Shown one piece after another: positions 1 to 10,800 of a DNA stretch of 64,000 nucleotides. The stretch spans positions 806,001 through 870,000 of the forward strand of contig JAAROD010000058.1 in NCBI GenBank assembly GCA_012274445.1, written 5' to 3'. The notes under the pieces were generated by a model, which was not told the origin of the DNA, did not search any database, and was given only the letters and a program-made list of their open reading frames with translations. A program made the translations under genes and the position numbers. The DNA is from Sclerotiophoma versabilis. Its lineage: Eukaryota; Ascomycota; Dothideomycetes; Pleosporales; Didymellaceae. The first letter of the stretch is position 1. Every line of letters starts with the position of its first letter.

Positions 1-23
1 CCACCCATATACACATTTTCGCC

Positions 24-790
24 ATGTTCAGGAGAGTCGCAGCAGCAGTTCCCGCCCAGGCCGGCCGAGTGCTCGCAACCGCCGCCAGACCCAGCATCGC
101 ATCGCCCCTCCGCACAGCAGCACCCACAGTATCAGCAGCCGGCAGGCGGCAATACCACGAGAAAGATAAGTTGCACTTTTGCGCAATGCTGGCGATGGAG
201 GAGGAGCGGCAAGGGTCGGAGACATTTCCGAGCCGCACCTCACCTATTTACTGGCGCACAACTTACCAGAGTGACAAGCTAACGTTCGCAGCACTGCTTG
301 ATCACTACAGCCGTCCCCGTAATGTTGGCTCCATGTCGAAGACTGACTCTGATGTCGGTACCGGTCTCGTTGGCGCACCCGCATGCGGCGACGTCATGAA
401 GTTGCAGATCCGTGTCGACCCCAACAACAACACCATTAGCGATGTCAAGTTCAAGACATTCGGCTGCGGTAGTGCCATCGCAAGTTCGAGTTACTTGACC
501 GAATTGGTGCGCGGTATGACCCTGGAGGATGCGGCAAGGATCAAGAACACCGAGATTGCGAAGGAGCTGTGTCTGCCGCCTGTCAAGCGTAAGTTTTGAA
601 GTCTCGATGCGGGTGGCGTATACGTTGCTGACCCCCAGAAGTTCACTGCTCCATGCTTGCAGAAGACGCCATCAAGTCCGCCATCTCGAACTACTACACC
701 AAGAACCCCAAGGCCCGCGCAACAGATCTCGGCGGCAAGTCGGCACCGCTGCCCAAGGTCGAGGTCGAGACCGTCTCTGCTACTGCGTAG
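24..790 (+). CDS. ISU1: Mitochondrial iron-sulfur cluster scaffold protein (IscU/Isu1 family)
   Basis: Scaffold on which [2Fe-2S] clusters are built in the mitochondrial matrix before transfer to apoproteins. I read three exons, 24-165, 295-588 and 642-790, giving 194 residues. An N-terminal segment rich in Arg, Ala and Ser fits a mitochondrial presequence. The mature part carries the three cluster-binding cysteines (about C78 in GAPACGD, C105 in FGCGSAIASSS, C148 in LHCS) and LPPVK, the Hsp70 (Ssq1/HscA) recognition motif. Intron 2 (589-641) is ordinary: donor GTAAGT, acceptor AG at 640-641, restoring VKLHCSM. Intron 1 (166-294) appears to be AT-AC and is listed separately. Start: the first ATG that gives a presequence. 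The product is clear; the only doubt is the exon 1/2 junction. Confidence 0.95.
166..294 (+). other. Probable AT-AC intron (intron 1 of ISU1)
   Basis: The exon 1 text ends GAGAAAG and the next bases are ATAAGT, a perfect donor except that the first base is A. A CTAAC branch point lies at 279-283 and the intron would end GCAGCAC at 294. Splicing there joins YHEK to VLDHYSRPRN, the expected family sequence. The only nearby GT donors (169-171 area, GTTGCA; 209 area, GTCGG) give a wrong frame or residues. An AT-AG alternative ending at 291 would add one extra residue (EKALLDHY). The length, 129 nt, is a multiple of three, so an unspliced transcript stays open. The donor is the U2-type AT-AC form, not the U12 ATATCC form. 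Confidence 0.7.
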
Positions 791-1937
791 ATGATGATGG
801 AGGATGAATGAAATTGACATTGATACCAGGAGAAGGAAGAAATATTATGTGGAGATGGAAAGGTTCAACGAGCGAGACGTCGAACGATGTACAAAAACCT
901 ACCTTGCGTGCTATTGATATCACGTCTTTCGCTTCTCAGTTCTGTCAGGACAGGTTCGGCGTTTGTGCGTTTGTGGCGGCCGCAAGACTGAGGTGGGGGC
1001 AGCTTGAAGCCAATTGAGATAAATATGAAGCAATGAATAAAAAGATGAAAAGAACGCGAAATGTGCCGAGATGATGATTCAACTGAACTGTCAGTCCTTA
1101 TAAGATCGCATCAGGAGAGTACCTTGATGACTACATGGTTTTATCTGATAAGAGGAGTCGAATCGGTGTTGTCTAGGAGCAGCGTCAGATCTTTATGTTG
1201 CCTGAATACGGCGGATCTGGATCTGCCATACACACGCTTGTGTGAGCTGAGTGTCACGCCACTTGGCGGCAAGGCTGTGGGGGACGCCCAGAATCTGATA
1301 ACGGATTCAAGATGACATACAAAGTGATGCTGGACGATGACGCAGAAGCAGAAGTTTTCATATTGCCGTTTGGCCAGCTTTCGTAGTGCGAAGCCATGTA
1401 TTGTTTCTTGGGAGGTATTCAGAGTAGTTGTGGATAGTTCACATGATGTGATGTGTGAAGATGACTACAATGAGTTATAGAGACTGTTTAGTGATCTTTT
1501 GGGGCCATTGAGGTCCTCCAGACTTTACGTGAGACCGCCTGACAGTGACAGCTCAGTGCACTTCAATTCTCAGTCATTGACATGTTGCACCAGGTTTCAA
1601 TGTTTTGCTTTGCATGTACTACGCTTGCTGCTCGACCTGACTAACTATGTTGTTACAAGCCGTCCTCCTTTCGTCTAGCTACAATGAAGGAAGGAACGGA
1701 TGTGTGCTAAATACCAGCTGAACGCCAACGCCTTCGCTGTAAAGTCAAAGGGGGAATACGCCGATCTTGGTTCCATGCAGCAGTACGAATGCAGTTCTTG
1801 CGCGCTGTACCATATATCACCGCTTCTCTGCTCTAGAACCTTATCAGATCTCGTGTTTCGGCAAGGAAGGGGCTTTCCATACTGGTCTCTACTAGAGATG
1901 AACGACCCTGAGTGCGAAAAGCCAATTGTGATGCTCT
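791..1937. other. Intergenic region between ISU1 and the carrier
   Basis: This is 1.15 kb between two convergent genes and must contain both 3' ends. The open frames in it are short, have no motif I know and no splice support. I see no tRNA, repeat or transposon end. Confidence 0.6.
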
Positions 1938-3230
1938 CTATAAAAAGCCGGAATTCAACGATCCCATAAGCATATCTCTTGTCATCTCGAAGCTGAGCCA
2001 GCTACTCGCCATGCTGGGTGCAACCTTGAGCAGATTTGGCACGATACCCTTGTATAGCCCTCTAAAGCCCTCCGTCATGATGATCTGCTTGATCGCATCG
2101 CCGATGCCTGCGTATTTGTATCCCATACCGCTCATCGTGTTGATCTGAAATCGTCGTCGCAGAACGTCGAACGGATATGTGATAGTTTGCGCTACGGCAC
2201 CAGAAACAGCACCAGCTCCCAGTTTGCCAATAGCGCCTGGATCTTTCTGGCCTTCGGGGGTGAATTGTGTACGTGCAAGCTCGTAAACCATGAAGTTCAG
2301 ACCAACGTATGGTGCAACACCAGCCACAGTGGGTAGGATACCTCGATACAGGGCGGGAAGTCCTCCTTCGGTCTTGTACATATTCACCAAGAGCGTCCAC
2401 ATGCCTGGTAGTTTCTTGCCTTCTTCTCTTTGAAGAGTCGAGAATGATGCAGACTGGATCGATAATCGTGTACGGACGATGTCAAGTGGGTATGTGAAGG
2501 ATACAGACGTGATGCCAGCGAGACCACCGCAGAGTAATCGCTGATAGGCGCCTAGTGGGGCGCCTGGTTCGCTCTCAAAGAACTGTAGCTGTCAGCTATC
2601 GAAGTCGCAGTTGTGCCCTCGCTGTCAGAACAGTATCAATCGGCCATCTCTCCTTGAAAGTCTCGAACATTGCGTCTCTTCATTACTGTGCGACTCTGCG
2701 TATTTTCGCGTGCACAGCTACGACTGGTGGCGGCCGACCGGGGCTCCCTCAAGACCCCCGCCCGACAACTGAAAGTACCAAAAGAATAGCACACAGCGGC
2801 GAAAAGGGAGCTACTCACTCTCTTGTAAACATTGTATGCACTAAACTGCACAGCAGAGTAGGGTACAATCCGTATGCAATTGGTGCCATTGCCGGCCATG
2901 AACCCCCTCCAGCCTTCTTCCCTCCACATCTTCGCCAATGCTTTTGGAACCGACATCTTGTATTCTTCGCGGCCGACGCTCTGAATCTGGAACAGGATCT
3001 TGAGGCGTTCGAGGGGCGAAACGACGGTTCGGGAGACAGCGCCGGCAACACCTCCAGCTATGAAGGAAGCAAACACCGGCTGCGCAAGTGATTGCCTTAT
3101 TTTCTGGAGTGTTGTTGGGTCTGGTGCGCCGAGAGGCTGCAACTGTTTCGTGAGTTGAGGTTCGGCAGCTGCACAGTATGATTGAACCTACATTTGCGCC
3201 CGTCCCTGGCTGAGCTGGCGCAACAGCCAT
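1938..3230 (-). CDS. Mitochondrial carrier family protein (SLC25; YPR011C-like)
   Basis: Inner-membrane solute carrier. Exons on the minus strand: 3192-3230, 2819-3142 and 1938-2582; introns 3143-3191 and 2583-2818, both GT-AG. The product is 335 residues. All three SLC25 repeats are present, each with its P-x-[DE]-x2-[KR] signature: SPLERLK, YPLDIVRTR and YPFDVLRRR. The third repeat (SGMGYKY..., GLYKG..PNLLKVAPSMA) looks most like the yeast Ypr011c / human SLC25A24-A42 branch, which carries adenine-nucleotide-like compounds (APS/PAPS, CoA or ATP-Mg). I cannot choose the substrate from sequence. It converges on ISU1. The 236-nt second intron is long for this genome. Family assignment is firm; subfamily is inference. 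Confidence 0.9.
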
Positions 3231-4564
3231 GGTTGAGGTACTATTGGGACAGTCCTGAGGTTTTGCAATCGCACCTTAAAGAAAGGTGTTCGGCGCAGAA
3301 ACAAAGTCCGCGACTCAAGCAGCTGCACGTTCACCAGGGACAGGGGAAGGAGGTACAGGCCAGTGTCGAGCTCATCGGTATCTGCAGCGGTGCAATTGTT
3401 GACAGGCTGGCGCTTTTTACGAAAAGCAGGAGCTGTTGTTATACGGCGAATGGATCGGCCATGCAAGGCAACCAGCTGGCTGTCAATTCCGTGTGTTATG
3501 AGCGAAAGGCCGCGGCGCAATGTGCAGGTGCGGCGTCTGCAGCTGTGATCTCCGGCGTAGTGGAGTTTTGAGTGATGACCGAACCCCAGAGATTTTAGCG
3601 CGGCGAGCCGAACGAATGCTTGGGTGCGCGATTCTTAAAGGACCATGAATCCCTTGACGTCGACTTCCCGCCCGGTCTTTCGCGATGCTGCAGTAGTCCA
3701 GCATGCCTTGACGGCTGTTCCCCATGTTTGGCAGCTGCCACTTGAGGGCTGCATCAGATGCCCTGATGGGAGGCAGCTTGTTGCGTCTGACTCTGCTTCA
3801 CGCACATTACATTCAACGCTGCCAGCGCCATCCTGCGTGCTCCATTTGCCAACAAAGCAAGGACGCCATGGGAGCACAGGATCTGTGGGTGGCGATGGCG
3901 TCCGTCTCCTGGCGCCCCTTTCCAGCCTCAAAGTCAGCTGGCGCTGGCCTTTGCACCAGTCTTGTCCTGACTGACCCTGATCACGGGCGCATCAAGTCCT
4001 TTTCATCATCTTTAGGGCGCACGTAGAGTTTAGTTTATTACTTTGCTCGTGCATGCAACCACAGACCTGGTTGTGGGTATTCATTGTTGCATGACGGAAC
4101 CGGAACAACACCGCTCTTGCCAGCCAACACGGTGTGCTCCTCACAGCAACTGCATCTCACCACAACAGCTCAAGGCTGGCGGAACGGCTCCACATTTCGG
4201 ATACGCCATTTTCCTAGGCTGGTGGGGTGCATAAGTCGGCCGTGGAAAAGCAACGCTCTGGCATCACCGAGGCCAAAGACGAGAAAGACCCGGATGTTAT
4301 CGTTGCGTGCTAGCTACGTGAGGCTATCCTCGAAAGCGGAAGGTATGCACGAGATTCCACTTTCACGATGACATCAGCAGCCCCCTCAAAGACCGTGATG
4401 ATATATGAAGCAAACGGAAGATGATGAGACACACAGAACAGCAATTAAAGACCTTACGCTTTGTGGTGATGTATTAGAGTTCTGTGCATCTCTTCGCATG
4501 CAAACCTTACGCAATTGAGACCAAATTAGCCGTCGGTTGTGTTGCTGTTTCGAGCAAACTGTTA
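3231..4564. other. Intergenic region upstream of the carrier, up to the transposon island
   Basis: Base composition is mixed and there is no convincing gene. Several frames of 60-130 codons exist on both strands, none with a recognisable motif. The promoter of the carrier should lie just above 3230. From about 4500 the sequence becomes AT-rich as it nears the left end of the island. Confidence 0.55.
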
Positions 4565-4566
4565 TA

Positions 4567-4610
4567 AGCTAACCGGGGTACTTTTCGGCCGGGGGTACTT
4601 CTTGGCCACC
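4567..4610 (+). repeat. Left terminal inverted repeat of the pogo-type element
   Basis: These 44 bp match the reverse complement of 33109-33152 with one visible difference (C/T at the eighth base). GGGGTACTT occurs twice within each copy. A TA lies immediately outside each end, as expected for a Tc1/mariner-pogo insertion. Confidence 0.9.
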
Positions 4611-4666
4611 CAACATACGCGTCCACATTGTTTTTAAAGCTCTATACTATCAACACCACATACTTA

Positions 4667-5197
4667 AAATAGATACCCGTGAAGTTGCTATACAAAGCGC
4701 TATTAGTAATCTTATTTCTAGTGTTTTTACAAGCCAGCAAAAGGCAGCAAAGGCCTATAGCATCCCCTAATCCTTACTACAAGCGCGTCTAGCCAGTTAC
4801 TAAACCCACGCAATAGCCCATCAACACTAGCAGTAATTAACTCTAGAACAGGAGGATTTTATAGCTCTATAGATACTTAATAAGAACTTACATGCCTAGC
4901 TACCTACCTACGCCCGCGTATAAGAAATAGCTACCTAAATCCTACACATAAATAATAACTACAAACTACTTAGTACTAAGTAGATATCTTAGTTTCTATT
5001 ATAGTAGCTATGTGTTAGCTCTATTATTAGCTGTAATATTAAGGCTACATAAGCCTAGGCAGCTAGTTCTAATACTATATAAGCCTTTCTTAAGCTGTTT
5101 AAGTATATATAGATTAAGCTAGGTATATAACAGAAGAATATATAGAATATAGATAAGACTAGACTTATACTAAAGGTATATATAAATACCTAGGTAC
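4667..5197 (+). pseudogene. pogo/Fot1-type transposase, N-terminal third (RIP-ruined)
   Basis: Read in one frame with in-frame stops taken as mutated Gln/Trp codons, this gives a recognisable start of a fungal DDE transposase. It begins near DTREVAIQSAI, passes a helix-turn-helix (psq type, with YSIP-S-LQARL) and CENP-B-like DNA-binding segment, and reaches the first catalytic-domain motif, which reads NIDKT where NMDET is expected. It breaks off at the G1 LTR. Nearly every stop lies where CAA or CAG would be read, consistent with C-to-T RIP. The continuation is at 12184, with a gap. Confidence 0.8.
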
Positions 5198-5698
5198 TGT
5201 TACGATCTCGGAGGATGGCACGCGGGGATGGTGACTTATTACCAATGGCGGGCCCTGGATCGGCGGGCGCCAGGCCCCAGGTCACGTGATGTCTCACGAA
5301 CTCCACACAGAACCTGGAGTCAGGAGTGTGAGACACGACAACACAACGTCACGTGATGTCCCACGAATCCCACATTGTTCCATGAATACCACAAGGCCCC
5401 CTATGGGACTTGGTGGAAGACCATGCTACACTATGGGACATCTTAAGTATATAGTCAGTAGGAACACAACCCTTATGGTTCGTGTTCAACTTAGTCAATC
5501 AAGTTTGTCTTTGGAATCTCAACCCCCAACTCTCGAGCTAGATAGTCTACTCTATACTACTCATTGTTACCCTCCATTGTCACGGTGTCTCACTAGACAA
5601 TAACCCCAACCCTTACGGATCATCCTGTACCAGCGCTCATCCCTGAGAACCAATACGAATAGTGCTTACGAGCTTTGCTTGAAAGTACAACTTCAACA
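5198..5698 (+). repeat. G1 5' LTR
   Basis: 501 bp, TG...CA. U3 holds two near-identical direct repeats (5281-5307 and 5348-5374) that each begin GTCACGTGATGTC, and CTATGGGAC twice. The TATA box is AGTATATAG at about 5446-5454. From there to the end it matches the G2 LTR; upstream it does not. Confidence 0.95.
5281..5374 (+). promoter_or_regulatory. Direct-repeat pair in the G1 U3
   Basis: Two copies of a roughly 27-bp sequence, at 5281 and 5348, that differ at only a few positions; each contains the E-box-like palindrome CACGTG. They lie 70-165 bp upstream of the TATA box, where enhancer sites would be expected. The same pair recurs in the 3' LTR. The role is inferred. Confidence 0.5.
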
Positions 5699-5712
5699 CT
5701 TTGAACACCCCA
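5699..5712 (+). other. G1 primer-binding site, self-priming type
   Basis: The sequence after the LTR is CTTTGAACACCCC. It does not start with TGG as a tRNA-primed site would. TTGAACAC (5701-5708) is the exact complement of GTGTTCAA at 5482-5489, about 30 bp after the TATA box, where the RNA should start. That arrangement is known from self-priming Tf1/sushi-type elements. Confidence 0.5.
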
Positions 5713-5715
5713 AAG

Positions 5716-7857
5716 ATGAGTACTACTTCAGGATCCCGTGCTACCCATAGCAACTCCAACGCGTCACGCAACCGCGTCGACGACGACCTCGATATGGACG
5801 AAGGATCGAACGAGGGCACGACGACCTCTACGTCCACGAGTGTATACCCAGTAGCTAAGCCCGAGACCTTCGATGGTACTCGTGAGAAACTGGAAGACTG
5901 GCTTATCAAGTTCGACCTCTTCTTCATGTTTCAGGGAGAACGCATCCCTGAGGAGAAACGTGTGACGCTTGTCTCCACGTTCATGAAGGACCGCGCGTTC
6001 ACGTGGATCAAACCCTTTATCCAGCGTTACCATGGAGAAGGAACGTCCACCGACATCGACGCATGGATCGAAGACTTCGACCTGTTCAAGGAACAGATAC
6101 GCCGAGTATTTGGAGTACACAACGAACCAACCATCGCACGTCGCGACATCCAACGCATTAAGCAAACCACGTCAGCCGCCGACTATGCTGCCAAATTTCA
6201 GCAGCTAGCAACGTACACCGGCTGGGACGACACCGCGTTGACAACGATGTTCCGACAAGGATTGAAACCACGAGTCAAAGAGGAATTGATGCGGACCGCT
6301 GCGTCTACCGATGACTTCGACTCCCTGGTCAATACGGCAATTGATATCGATGTCAAGCTGTACGAACTACAACAGGAATTGCGAGAGGACCCACGTACAC
6401 GAGCAGCAGCTCATACTACTCGCCCGCCTCCACGCAACCCATGGCGAAACAACCTCAACCGAGGAAACCGAGGAAGCAACCGCTACCAGCCAAACACTGG
6501 ACGCCGTGTACACAATAGCACCAGCAGCGGTTACTACGGACCAGAGGCCATGGACCTGTCCAACATCAACAAAGGACCAGAACCCCGATGGAACCAGAAA
6601 AGCAAGGGTAGTGACAGGAAGGACAAGTCAGGAGTGACTTGTTATGGATGTGGCAAGCAAGGCCACTATGCCAAGGACTGTCGATCCAAGAACAAGGTGG
6701 TTCGACAACTCAACGTACTCACCCGCGAGGATGCGGATGCCGGTGATGAATGGGAAGTTCTCACCGATGACATGGGACGTCTTATGGAGGACCCCGAACC
6801 CGGATCCGATGACGATTACATCGAACCATCCGATGAGGACATACGGAATGCCCGAAGCCGAGCACCTACACCATACCAAGAGTTGGACGAACAGCAGAAG
6901 CATCTGCAGGACCTAGCGAGACGACCATCAACACAGATGGGACAAGCATACGAACGAGGACTGAAAGTGTGCAAGCACAAGCAGCCCACTATGTCTCAGC
7001 GACTACGCGACACTGCCAGACAAGAAGCGGATGGAGGCACTATCTACGCCTCCGACACTGAAGAAAGTTGGTACGACACAGACATGCGTGAATTCAACGA
7101 ACGTACAGAAGCAGAACTAGCACGTCAAGAAATCCGAGACAACAACGCTACCTTTCAGGAAAACTGTGATCGGATTACCAAGAGCATCGACAAGAAACTA
7201 CAGCAAATGGCACTTCAAACTCGCGCAGGACAACGACAGGTCAACAACCTAAGTAAATCCCAACAGGATTGGTGGAAACATGATTTCGATAAACTCAGTG
7301 CTGGCAACTACGCCACACGACAGGAGCTCGAGCGACAAGTAAAAAACGACCGAAGCAGGAACGAGCCTGACTTCGACAGGAAGCCAGCGTTGCTTCTAAA
7401 CCCACGACCAGAGTACGCCTTGGACCACCGGAATCCAAATCATGGAAAGCTATCATGGACAGCATGCGTACACAACGCCTGTCGCATACACGAATCAGAA
7501 AAACTAGGAAAGGGATGGTTCCCGACTCCCAGTACCACATGCAGGAAACAATGGTACGATTGCAAGAACGACATGTGCGAAATGCACCTCTGGGACAAGC
7601 GTTCCGAGCTGCACTTCCCAGGCACAGACGACCATCAGGAAATCGTATGCATGCAATTGGTTATCAACGGCTCCTGCTACAATCTACATTGGCAGCGTTG
7701 CCTCAACCCGAACTGCAAGCTGCACGAAGGCAGCAAGATCATCCATGGATTCGGTGATGAGGAGACTTTTTTAGGCAAGCGCCAAAAGAGTGCTCCGTCG
7801 AGCGATCCCTTAACGCTATTGGGGACGGCTCACTCATCAGACTACCCATCAAGTTAA
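5716..7857 (+). CDS. gag: G1 Gag polyprotein
   Basis: Structural protein of the virus-like particle, 713 residues. I take the ATG at 5716 (MSTTSG) because G2 starts at the same codon, while the earlier ATG at 5701 is out of frame there. It has a retrotransposon Gag domain at roughly residues 55-235, then a zinc knuckle C-x2-C-x4-H-x4-C at about 309-322. Unusually, some 390 residues follow the knuckle. They end in three copies of W-x2-C-x4-C-x2-H with W at about residues 581, 613 and 659. The last codons overlap pol after the frameshift site at 7767. I know no other Gag with this C-terminal module. Confidence 0.93.
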   Translation: MSTTSGSRATHSNSNASRNRVDDDLDMDEGSNEGTTTSTSTSVYPVAKPETFDGTREKLEDWLIKFDLFFMFQGERIPEEKRVTLVSTFMKDRAFTWIKPFIQRYHGEGTSTDIDAWIEDFDLFKEQIRRVFGVHNEPTIARRDIQRIKQTTSAADYAAKFQQLATYTGWDDTALTTMFRQGLKPRVKEELMRTAASTDDFDSLVNTAIDIDVKLYELQQELREDPRTRAAAHTTRPPPRNPWRNNLNRGNRGSNRYQPNTGRRVHNSTSSGYYGPEAMDLSNINKGPEPRWNQKSKGSDRKDKSGVTCYGCGKQGHYAKDCRSKNKVVRQLNVLTREDADAGDEWEVLTDDMGRLMEDPEPGSDDDYIEPSDEDIRNARSRAPTPYQELDEQQKHLQDLARRPSTQMGQAYERGLKVCKHKQPTMSQRLRDTARQEADGGTIYASDTEESWYDTDMREFNERTEAELARQEIRDNNATFQENCDRITKSIDKKLQQMALQTRAGQRQVNNLSKSQQDWWKHDFDKLSAGNYATRQELERQVKNDRSRNEPDFDRKPALLLNPRPEYALDHRNPNHGKLSWTACVHNACRIHESEKLGKGWFPTPSTTCRKQWYDCKNDMCEMHLWDKRSELHFPGTDDHQEIVCMQLVINGSCYNLHWQRCLNPNCKLHEGSKIIHGFGDEETFLGKRQKSAPSSDPLTLLGTAHSSDYPSS
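7767..7835 (+). promoter_or_regulatory. Putative -1 ribosomal frameshift signal between G1 gag and pol
   Basis: In the gag frame the heptamer T TTT TTA sits at 7767-7773 in the correct X XXY YYZ register. Slipping back one base joins the pol frame, which is open from 7773 to 11192. Downstream, GAGTG (7788-7792) can pair with CACTC (7831-7835), CCGTC (7795-7799) with GACGG (7824-7828) and AGCG (7801-7804) with CGCT (7814-7817). The 14-nt spacer is longer than the usual 5-9. G2 has the same heptamer (16968-16974). Confidence 0.75.
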
Positions 7858-10800
7858 ATGGAGTAGTATTATCGGCACTCTTGGACTCAGGAGCACAAGC
7901 GAATTACATATCCCAAACAGCGATGTACCGAGCAGGCCTCGTACCACGCACAAAGGAACATGCCTATTCGCTCCGAGTAGCCAATGGAGAATCAATGCCG
8001 GAAGAGCCGTATATCATGTACGAGGTGATAGCGGCCCCCCTAGAGATACAGGGGCACCACGAGGAACTAACCCTAGACGTCTTCGCAAAGGCCACGCACG
8101 ACGTCATACTAGGACTTCCCTGGTTACGAAAGCACAATCCAGAGATAGACTGGACATGGGAAAGACTTTCGTTGAGACGATGCAAATGCGGCACCAATGC
8201 ATCGAAACCCACGCAGCGCACGCCGCGACTGGTGGATGAGAAGGAGATCAACAACGTCTCTTCGACACATAAGACGCGCCAAGATAGAGCGGTCGACCGT
8301 GTGGACAAAGGAAGCCCCTCCACGACGGTTAAGGAGAACAAGAGTGCACCTCCTGGCATACCAGATGTGTATAGACAGTACGCCTGGATGTTTAAAGAAG
8401 AGTTATCCGCAAAAGCGCTACCCAAGCATCAACCTTGGGATTGTGAGATTAAACTCGAGGAAGGGAAAGAACCACCCTTCGGGCCTATATACCAGTTATC
8501 CGAGAAAGAGCTCGAGATATTACGCGAGTACATCAAGGAGAACCTCGCGAAAGGATTCATTAGGAAATCCGAATCCCCGGCGGGATTTCCCATTCTATTC
8601 GTACCAAAGAAAGACGGCAAGCTGAGGCTTTGCGTCGACTACCGAAAGCTGAACGATATCACCATCAAGAATCGTTACCCGCTACCCAACATATCCGAGT
8701 TACAGGACCGGTTATCAGGAGCGAAGTTCTTCACCGCACTCGACTTACGCGGAGCGTACAACCTCATACGCATGAAGAAGGGCGAAGAATGGAAGACGGC
8801 GTTTAGAACCCGTTATGGTCACTACGAGTATACGGTCATGCCATTTGGGCTAACCAATGCACCAGCAGTATGCCAGGCACTAATCAACAATGTGCTACGA
8901 GCACACCTGGACATTACAGTGGTGGCATACCTCGATGACATCCTAGTGTACAGCAAAACACTAGAAGAACACAAGGTCCACGTGCGACAAGTGTTAGAAT
9001 GCTTAGCAACAGCAGACCTCAGGCTGAAGCCAGAGAAGTGCGAATGGCACAAGGAAGAAGTAGAGTTCCTTGGCTATGTCGTAGGAAGATATGGAGTTAA
9101 GATGAGCGAAAAGAAAATCCAGGTTGTGAAGGATTGGCCGACACCCACTACAGTCAAGGGAATTCAAGAATTCCTTGGGTTCGTCAACTTCAACCGACGT
9201 TTCATCAAGGACTACTCCATGAAGGCCTTACCGCTCACGAGACTTACGCGGAAGGACACACCCTTCAAATGGGAACAAGCGCAAGAAGACGCTTTCCAAT
9301 CGCTCAAGCAAGCATGCATAGAGCCTCCCACACTGATTGCATTCAGGAGCGGCGAACCCGCACGCCTTGAAACAGATGCCTCGGATTTGGCATTAGGAGC
9401 ATGCATTACTCAAGAACGAGGCGGTCAATGGCACCCGATCGCCTACCACTCAAGGAAGTTCACGGCACCGGAAGAACGTTACGATGTACACGACAAAGAG
9501 CTTATGGCCATCGTCGATGCACTACAACATTGGAGAGTATACGCAGAAAGCTGCTCAGAACTCACCATCTACACAGATCACAAGAACTTGGTACATTTCA
9601 CCACTACTAAGGTTCTGAACCGACGGCAAGTACGCTGGTCAGAAATGCTTGGTCAGTACAAGTTCAAGATCCTGTACACACCGGGGAAGGAAAACGGTAG
9701 AGCAGACGCGCTCAGCCGACGCCACGACCTCGCAGGCGAAAAGACAATCAACAAATTCGCCATCCTCGGAGTTAACAAAGATGGGTCTTTAGGACCAACA
9801 CAGCAGCTCAATCTAGTGATGCAAGTTCAGCAGGAACAACGCATCCCGGAGCAAGTACCAGAGGAGCTTCAAGAGGAAGTCATCTCAAGACATCATGACG
9901 ATGCGCTACACGGACACCCTGGTATTGCCCGCACCATGGAACTCATCAAGCGACATTATGAGTTTCCCAACATGAAGGACAAGGTCACCAAGTTCATCAG
10001 GAACTGCGTGCAGTGCCAACAGAACAAGCACAGCACACACGCCAAGTACGGAGAGGCACAAGCAATGGAGCCACCCACGGCACCATGGACGAACATCACG
10101 ATGGATTTCGTTACGCAGCTACCACCCTCCAAGGACCCTGTCACAGGATATACCTACGACTCAATCTTCGTCGTAGTGGATCGATTCACCAAATACGCTG
10201 AAATGATACCATTCAGACACAGCTACACTGCGCGGCAGCTAGCTACGGTATTCATCGATCGGATCATTCGCCACCACGGAATGCCCGAGTCAATTGTCAG
10301 CGACAGAGATAAGCTTTTCACGTCAAACTATTGGACCACGATGCTTGCCGCATTAGGTACCAAGAAAAAGCTATCTACAGCCTATCATCCGCAGACGGAC
10401 GGACAGACAGAAAGAACGAATCAGACGATGGAAACGTACCTTCGGATCTACAGCAACCAGGAACAAGACAACTGGGTCTCGCTGTTACCCATGGCACAAA
10501 TCGCATACAACAACAAGTTATCGGAAGCAACAGGCACAACGCCGTTCTTCGCGAATCACGGGAGACACCCAAATCTCTTTACTCGATCTCTCAATTGCCC
10601 TATTCAGACGGAATCAGCAATAGCTTCAGCAGTCAGACTAAAGGAAGTACACCAGAAATCACTCGAAAACATCGCACGGGCTCAGGAACGAGCCATTTCA
10701 TATGTCAATCAGAAACGAAAAACGGCACCTCAGCTAAAGGAGGGGGATAAAGTCTATCTCCTCACAAAAAATCTCAGAACACGAAGAGCAACGAAAAAAC

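Noticed and set aside
166..294. Ordinary GT-AG intron 1 in ISU1
   Set aside because: The available GT donors (GTTGCA, GTCGG, GTATCA) give the wrong phase with the usable acceptors or remove conserved residues.
5286..5603. 105-codon ORF in the G1 LTR (repeated at 11771-12088)
   Set aside because: It lies wholly within LTR U3-R-U5 and ends in U5. There is no motif; the identical copies only reflect identical LTRs.
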